Assembly: GCF_021130785.1 (NCBI RefSeq)
Contig: NC_060210.1
Location: 186,380,501-186,444,500 of the forward strand
Origin: Homalodisca vitripennis
Taxonomy: Eukaryota; Arthropoda; Insecta; Hemiptera; Cicadellidae
Direction: 5' to 3'
DNA: 64,000 bases
Shown in pieces: positions 61,201 to 64,000 of this stretch; position 1 is the first letter of the stretch; each line of letters starts with the position of its first letter. The translations under genes were made by a program, and so were the position numbers. Under the pieces are notes generated by a model. That model did no database searches. It had not been told where the DNA came from and saw nothing but the letters and a program-made list of their open reading frames with translations.

Positions 61201-63167
61201 TGCGGCTCTACCTCAAGTTTACTTAATAGGTAATTAGTTTAGGTCTAATTAAACAGAAATATTAATAGGATTTCTGCCTCAGTAGGTGATTTAAAATACT
61301 GTAAAATAACTTTCTAGTAGCGCTTTTCATGTTGATACAAAGTTAGAAGTAGGCCACACCATTTATCGTAACAGGCTTCGCTGAGGTTTATGCAAAATTT
61401 AAATCTAGCCCATTTCAATTCTCGAGATTTCCTGAGATCATGCAGATGTTATGCATGAAAGGATAGAAAAACAATCACAAAAAATGAAGTTGACGCCTAA
61501 ATGACGCATCATACAATTAATAGAAACGAAGTTTCATGCAAAATTAAAAAGTTACATATACAAATTTCCTTAACATATCTTGCCACATGATACTTTCAGA
61601 TGTCTGTTCATTAAATTGGCTTTTATATCAGCGTTTAAAAAAATATAAGCCTACACACCAAGTCACTACAACATAATACCATATACCAGACTCTGCAATG
61701 AAAGGAAGGTGAACTTGCAGCTAAACTCAAAATTTAATGAATCAACCCTTCCAACGTACCTACGTTATGTTTACAAAACAAGGTTGATCCACCGTGGCTA
61801 GAGACCGTGTCTATCACATCGTAATTGCACTCAGTTGTGTACCTGATGAGACAACGAGACTACTACTTCACCAATTTATAGATTCTTCAGATCTCTTCAG
61901 ACAAACATGACTTCAAACATTCCTCGAGTCAAGTCTAAGACAGCGTGATATACCAGACGCTGCAATAAAAGGTAGGTGAACTGGAGCTAAACTCGATATT
62001 AAATTATTAAATAATGTTGTATGGGGTAATGTAACATGCATCAATCTCTTATTGGCGTATTGAGTTTGGTTATCAATTTATTTATTCTGCTATTTTCTCG
62101 TTACCATCATGGTTGCTCATAAGATCAATGCAAAAATTTTTGCTCAATGTTTCTCATACGTAAATGAAGCTACGTGTACAATTTTAAATCTATAGCTGAG
62201 TTCGTTTCCCTGATATCGTACGGACAAACAGACAGATAGACAGACTGACATGCAGGCAGGCCGACAGAGATGAACAATTTCCAACCCACGAGTGATAGAC
62301 TTGGCTAAAGATCAGTCAAAAAGACTTAATACAAAACGATAATTGTTTTCTCAGATCAAATTTTTATAGCTAGTACACTTCAGACACAAATAGACTAATA
62401 TTTATATCACCATTAGATAACGAGACTGAAGTTTGCCACTTTTATGTTCTGTAAATGGCAATCTGTAGCTGGTTTAACATTTATTTAAGTACTTGACGGT
62501 TAGTTTTTATAAACTGTATGTCAAGCTAAAAAATTCGGACTGCGAAAAATTTTTTAAATATTTTTAACTCTTTTCATACCCTCTTATTGATACTTCCATC
62601 AGAACTAACGTGACTGCCGATTGATTCTTTTTACTGAGTGAAATTTATCCATCGATTTCATTAAAAACTAGGTTGTGTACTTCTACAGTGAGGATTGGCT
62701 ATTGGCTTCTGGACTAGCATGGTTGACGGTGATGTGGTAAAATAAGCTCTAACTGTAAATTTTTGGTATCTGCAACGTTTATAGGCCTATGTTTCTAATT
62801 ATTTTATAAACATCTTCTCGACTTTCTAAAGTATACTATGAGAACAGACACAAGATTAACTACTTGTCGGTAAGAATGTTTATAATCAATGGATGATCAC
62901 GGATATGTTTCCCTTCTAAAGGACTAACAATCTTGAAACACATTGTAGTGAAAGATAGATTTATTGTACATAATAATGATTAAATGTGTTTTTACATAAT
63001 CATTTCAATAAACTTACAACAATCACGAGCTGCAATGTTGGTACTGCTCTGGGACCATGTATGTTGGTAGCACTGTCGACATCAGGTTGAGACACGTCTG
63101 TCAAACCGTATAATATCAACAGGACTGCCAGTGTAGGAACACAAACCCAGAGCAATCCTGCCGACAT
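34084..63167 (-). CDS. Gene C: histidine acid phosphatase, complete (7 exons, 404 aa) with a 20.5-kb last intron
   Basis: Older paralogue of genes A and B. Exons: 63018-63167, 60903-61007, 58844-59083, 57332-57538, 55988-56114, 54788-55014, 34084-34242; total 1215 nt including TAA. Intron phases equal those of gene B. Motifs: hydrophobic N-terminus (about residues 5-22), RHGSRGP (R53, H54, R57), R124, and AHDFT (H307, D308). The C-terminal tail has IPGCDSPC and TDWDKEC. Exon 4 is seven codons shorter than in A and B. Intron 6 (34243-54787) holds an 18.65-kb satellite array on the path of transcription. No coding damage was found. Joining exon 7 to this gene is inferred from phase and homology; no other orphan exon set would claim it. 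Confidence 0.88.
34243..35800. other. Gene C intron 6, part beside exon 7
   Basis: AT-rich unique DNA containing a Helitron 3' end (35016-35043). No gene seen. Confidence 0.6.
35016..35043 (+). mobile_element. Helitron 3' terminus
   Basis: ACGTGCGAAGCCGCGGGTAA then ATGCTAG before T, matching the 3' end at 26075-26102. The matching 5' end was not found with confidence; it may lie near 34500. Confidence 0.55.
38700..43700. repeat. Higher-order repeat zone of the satellite (nine-monomer period, ~1.11 kb)
   Basis: Rare variant monomers recur in the same order. ACCCAACAGG is at 38984 and 40101, then 41976 and 43106. The monomer with CATCAG and TTACGCAC is at 39521 and 40632, then 42520 and 43642. 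Spacings of 1111-1130 fit nine monomers (1107) plus small insertions. A block without these markers (about 40.8-41.7 kb) separates two pairs. Confidence 0.7.
51350..52870. repeat. Scrambled, partly truncated stretch of the satellite
   Basis: Monomers here are shortened, joined out of register or badly diverged (for example 51560-51640 and 52230-52480). Regular 123-bp units resume at about 52830. Either a true rearrangement or a poor consensus. Confidence 0.7.
54451..54787. other. Gene C intron 6, part beside exon 6
   Basis: About 340 bp of ordinary AT-rich DNA between the array and the exon 6 donor. Nothing recognised. Confidence 0.6.
54788..55014 (-). CDS. Gene C exon 6 (HD catalytic motif)
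   Basis: 227 nt, acceptor ATTTTAG, donor CAG|GTAAAC. It encodes EYFKEVVSLM, then FHFSAHDFTLLGLQGILGL (H307, D308), then ALILEIH. It is the last coding exon before the satellite-bearing intron; the array begins about 340 bp downstream in the direction of transcription. Confidence 0.92.
55015..55987. other. Gene C intron 5
   Basis: Contains a dispersed repeat at about 55346-55440 (AGGCTTCGCTGAGGTT, GCAAAATTTCAAATCTA) shared with 61372-61470 and loosely with 62140-62280. Confidence 0.55.
55988..56114 (-). CDS. Gene C exon 5
   Basis: 127 nt (42 codons plus one base), acceptor CCGACAG, donor GAGG|GTAATA. It encodes EEGLPLPAWTDKIYPQPITF and IRYLEG; same length and phase as gene B exon 5. Confidence 0.9.
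56115..57331. other. Gene C intron 4
   Basis: 1.2 kb of AT-rich DNA; nothing recognised. Confidence 0.55.
57332..57538 (-). CDS. Gene C exon 4
   Basis: Sixty-nine codons, acceptor TTTTCAG, donor GTG|GTATGT. It encodes CPKLQAVW, NITDLLEFVKPYTG and MMWESIYTV. The alignment with A and B is clear at MWESI, but the exon is 21 nt shorter, within the cap domain. Confidence 0.88.
57539..58843. other. Gene C intron 3
   Basis: 1.3 kb, with a candidate short inverted-repeat element (57654-58121). No gene seen. Confidence 0.55.
57654..58121. mobile_element. Candidate small element with short inverted ends
   Basis: Ends GGGGAGTC (57654-57661) and GACTCCCC (58114-58121) are inverted copies about 468 bp apart. 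An internal phrase TTTTGACCC(G/A)GGG occurs twice. Short termini and no clear target duplication make this tentative. Confidence 0.35.
58844..59083 (-). CDS. Gene C exon 3
   Basis: Eighty codons, acceptor TTTTCAG, donor GAG|GTTTGT (weaker than usual but it keeps the 240-nt length of paralogues). It encodes MQLYLLGKKFRSLYDGFLGE and NSTLYQRSLMSASQFLAGL with the conserved arginine. Confidence 0.9.
59084..60902. other. Gene C intron 2
   Basis: 1.8 kb AT-rich DNA; nothing recognised. Small open frames on both strands look like chance. Confidence 0.55.
60903..61007 (-). CDS. Gene C exon 2 (RHG catalytic motif)
   Basis: Thirty-five codons with FTRHGSRGP, acceptor ATTCCAG, donor GAA|GTAAGT. Same length and phase as exon 2 of genes A and B. 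Confidence 0.92.
61008..63017. other. Gene C intron 1
   Basis: 2.0 kb. Holds dispersed repeat pieces (61372-61470, 62140-62280) and a direct repeat of about 60 bp (61677-61740 and 61950-62010, both with ATACCAGAC, TGCAAT and GAGCTAAACTC-like text). Confidence 0.55.
63018..63167 (-). CDS. Gene C exon 1 (signal/anchor segment)
   Basis: Fifty codons starting MSAGLLWVCVPTLAVLLILY, a strong signal peptide or anchor, and ending TLQLVIV before donor GTT|GTAAGT. The linker is ten residues shorter than in A and B. Confidence 0.88.
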
Positions 63168-63745
63168 TTTCAATATGATAAACGAGTCTTTACAGAGTTT
63201 GATGTTATTTTTAACTGGAAGTAGAGACTGATGTAAAAGTAAAAGATAGAGCTACAATTTTGTCAGATAAGCGTACACTGTAATAAATAACTAGTAAGTC
63301 CAATTTACACCATGCACAAGATAACAGCTACACTTTCTTGCGTACAGCTGAATTACACTGGATTATAAAACTAGGAATTTAAAAAACTCTAGTATATTAT
63401 AAAATACTTATAATATTATATTCATATAGAAAATATATATTACTACAAAATTGAATTAATTTTCATTGACACATTATAACAGCATATTTAAGAATATACG
63501 ACATATGATAAATAATTGTGTGTGAATATGCGTGTTTGAAAGAAAATAATATGTTCTCGAATACGTTTACTAGAGAGTGAAAAAGTCCACTAAATTGCAG
63601 AGCAAAGTTAGTGAAAGTAATATCAATAAAATATATTAATCTGAAATCCATTTGTGGATTTAAAAACACTGGTTGAAAATCTTCTTCATGTAACTTGCTT
63701 GCTCCTTACAAAACCTAATCGTGAGACGGAGTAAATAATTATTTT
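63168..63745 (-). promoter_or_regulatory. Gene C upstream region
   Basis: AT-rich DNA directly upstream of the gene C start. It does not show the conserved block seen upstream of A and B. No promoter motif is claimed. Confidence 0.3.
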
Positions 63746-64000
63746 TTGTTCTCTTAAAATAAAAAGCTTAGACCCTGCACTTAGTCCTTAAAGGACCTTA
63801 ACGCTGCTACGGACTTAAGTGTGAGGGTACGAGCCGCCTCCTGCAAAGTCCATGAGGAAGGATTTAGGGCAATAGTCTCAGTCATGTCTCCTCGGAAGAA
63901 GTTGAAGCTAGCTCTGAACCAATCTCAGTCAAAGCAGGCAGGGGGCGGAATGTCCTTACTTCTAGACTAGCAACATCCCTTAATACTTGGGGAGCCCCAC
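63746..64000. repeat. Dispersed repeat family R1, copy 4 (runs off right edge)
   Basis: TTTTGTTCTCTTAAAAT, then AAGGACCTTAACGCTGCT, CAGTCATGTCTCCTCGG, CTAGACTAGCAACA and GGGGAGCCCCAC. Best match to copy 22626-23030. Continues beyond the window. Confidence 0.6.

Overview
The window looks like nuclear DNA of an insect. A plant-feeding hemipteran is plausible from the mix of mobile elements, but this is inference and not proven. The DNA is AT-rich, with intron-split genes (GT..AG), long repeat-filled introns, a tRNA-headed SINE, Helitron ends, inverted-repeat elements and a decayed Ty3/gypsy-type retroelement with an env-like region.

The only host genes I can support are three tandem histidine acid phosphatase genes (histidine phosphatase superfamily, clade 2), all on the minus strand. 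Gene A (1364-5331) has exons 1-4 and runs off the left edge. Gene B (15522-30438) is complete: seven exons, 416 codons. Gene C (34084-63167) is complete: seven exons, 404 codons. B and C share exon order and intron phases (0,0,0,0,1,0). All three keep the RHGxRxP motif, and B and C keep the catalytic HD pair. Each begins with a hydrophobic signal or anchor segment, so the products should be secreted, lysosomal or membrane-tethered phosphomonoesterases. A and B are recent duplicates. Their homology covers introns and upstream DNA (about 1-5900 against 22500-30990). C is an older paralogue.

Layout: 1-5.9 kb, gene A and its upstream region. About 5.98-13.36 kb, a broken env-bearing retroelement with an unexplained 1.8-kb gap between pol and env. 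13.4-15.4 kb, intergenic DNA with a GC-rich patch. 15.5-30.4 kb, gene B, whose introns hold a 3 x 76-bp minisatellite, an element with ~95-bp inverted ends, a Helitron, and a 1.85-kb element made of ~175-bp internal repeats. 31-34 kb, intergenic DNA with microsatellites and a SINE. 34.1-63.2 kb, gene C. 63.2-64 kb, upstream DNA and a dispersed repeat.

The most striking feature is an 18.65-kb satellite array (35801-54450, about 150 copies of a 123-bp, ~33% GC monomer) inside the last intron of gene C. It puts the final coding exon more than 20 kb from the rest of the gene. Part of the array shows a nine-monomer higher-order period of about 1.11 kb. One stretch (51.35-52.87 kb) is scrambled, and homopolymer-length changes are frequent, so local assembly errors are possible.

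Exon boundaries were set by hand from splice consensus, reading-frame phase and agreement between the three paralogues. No database search was run.
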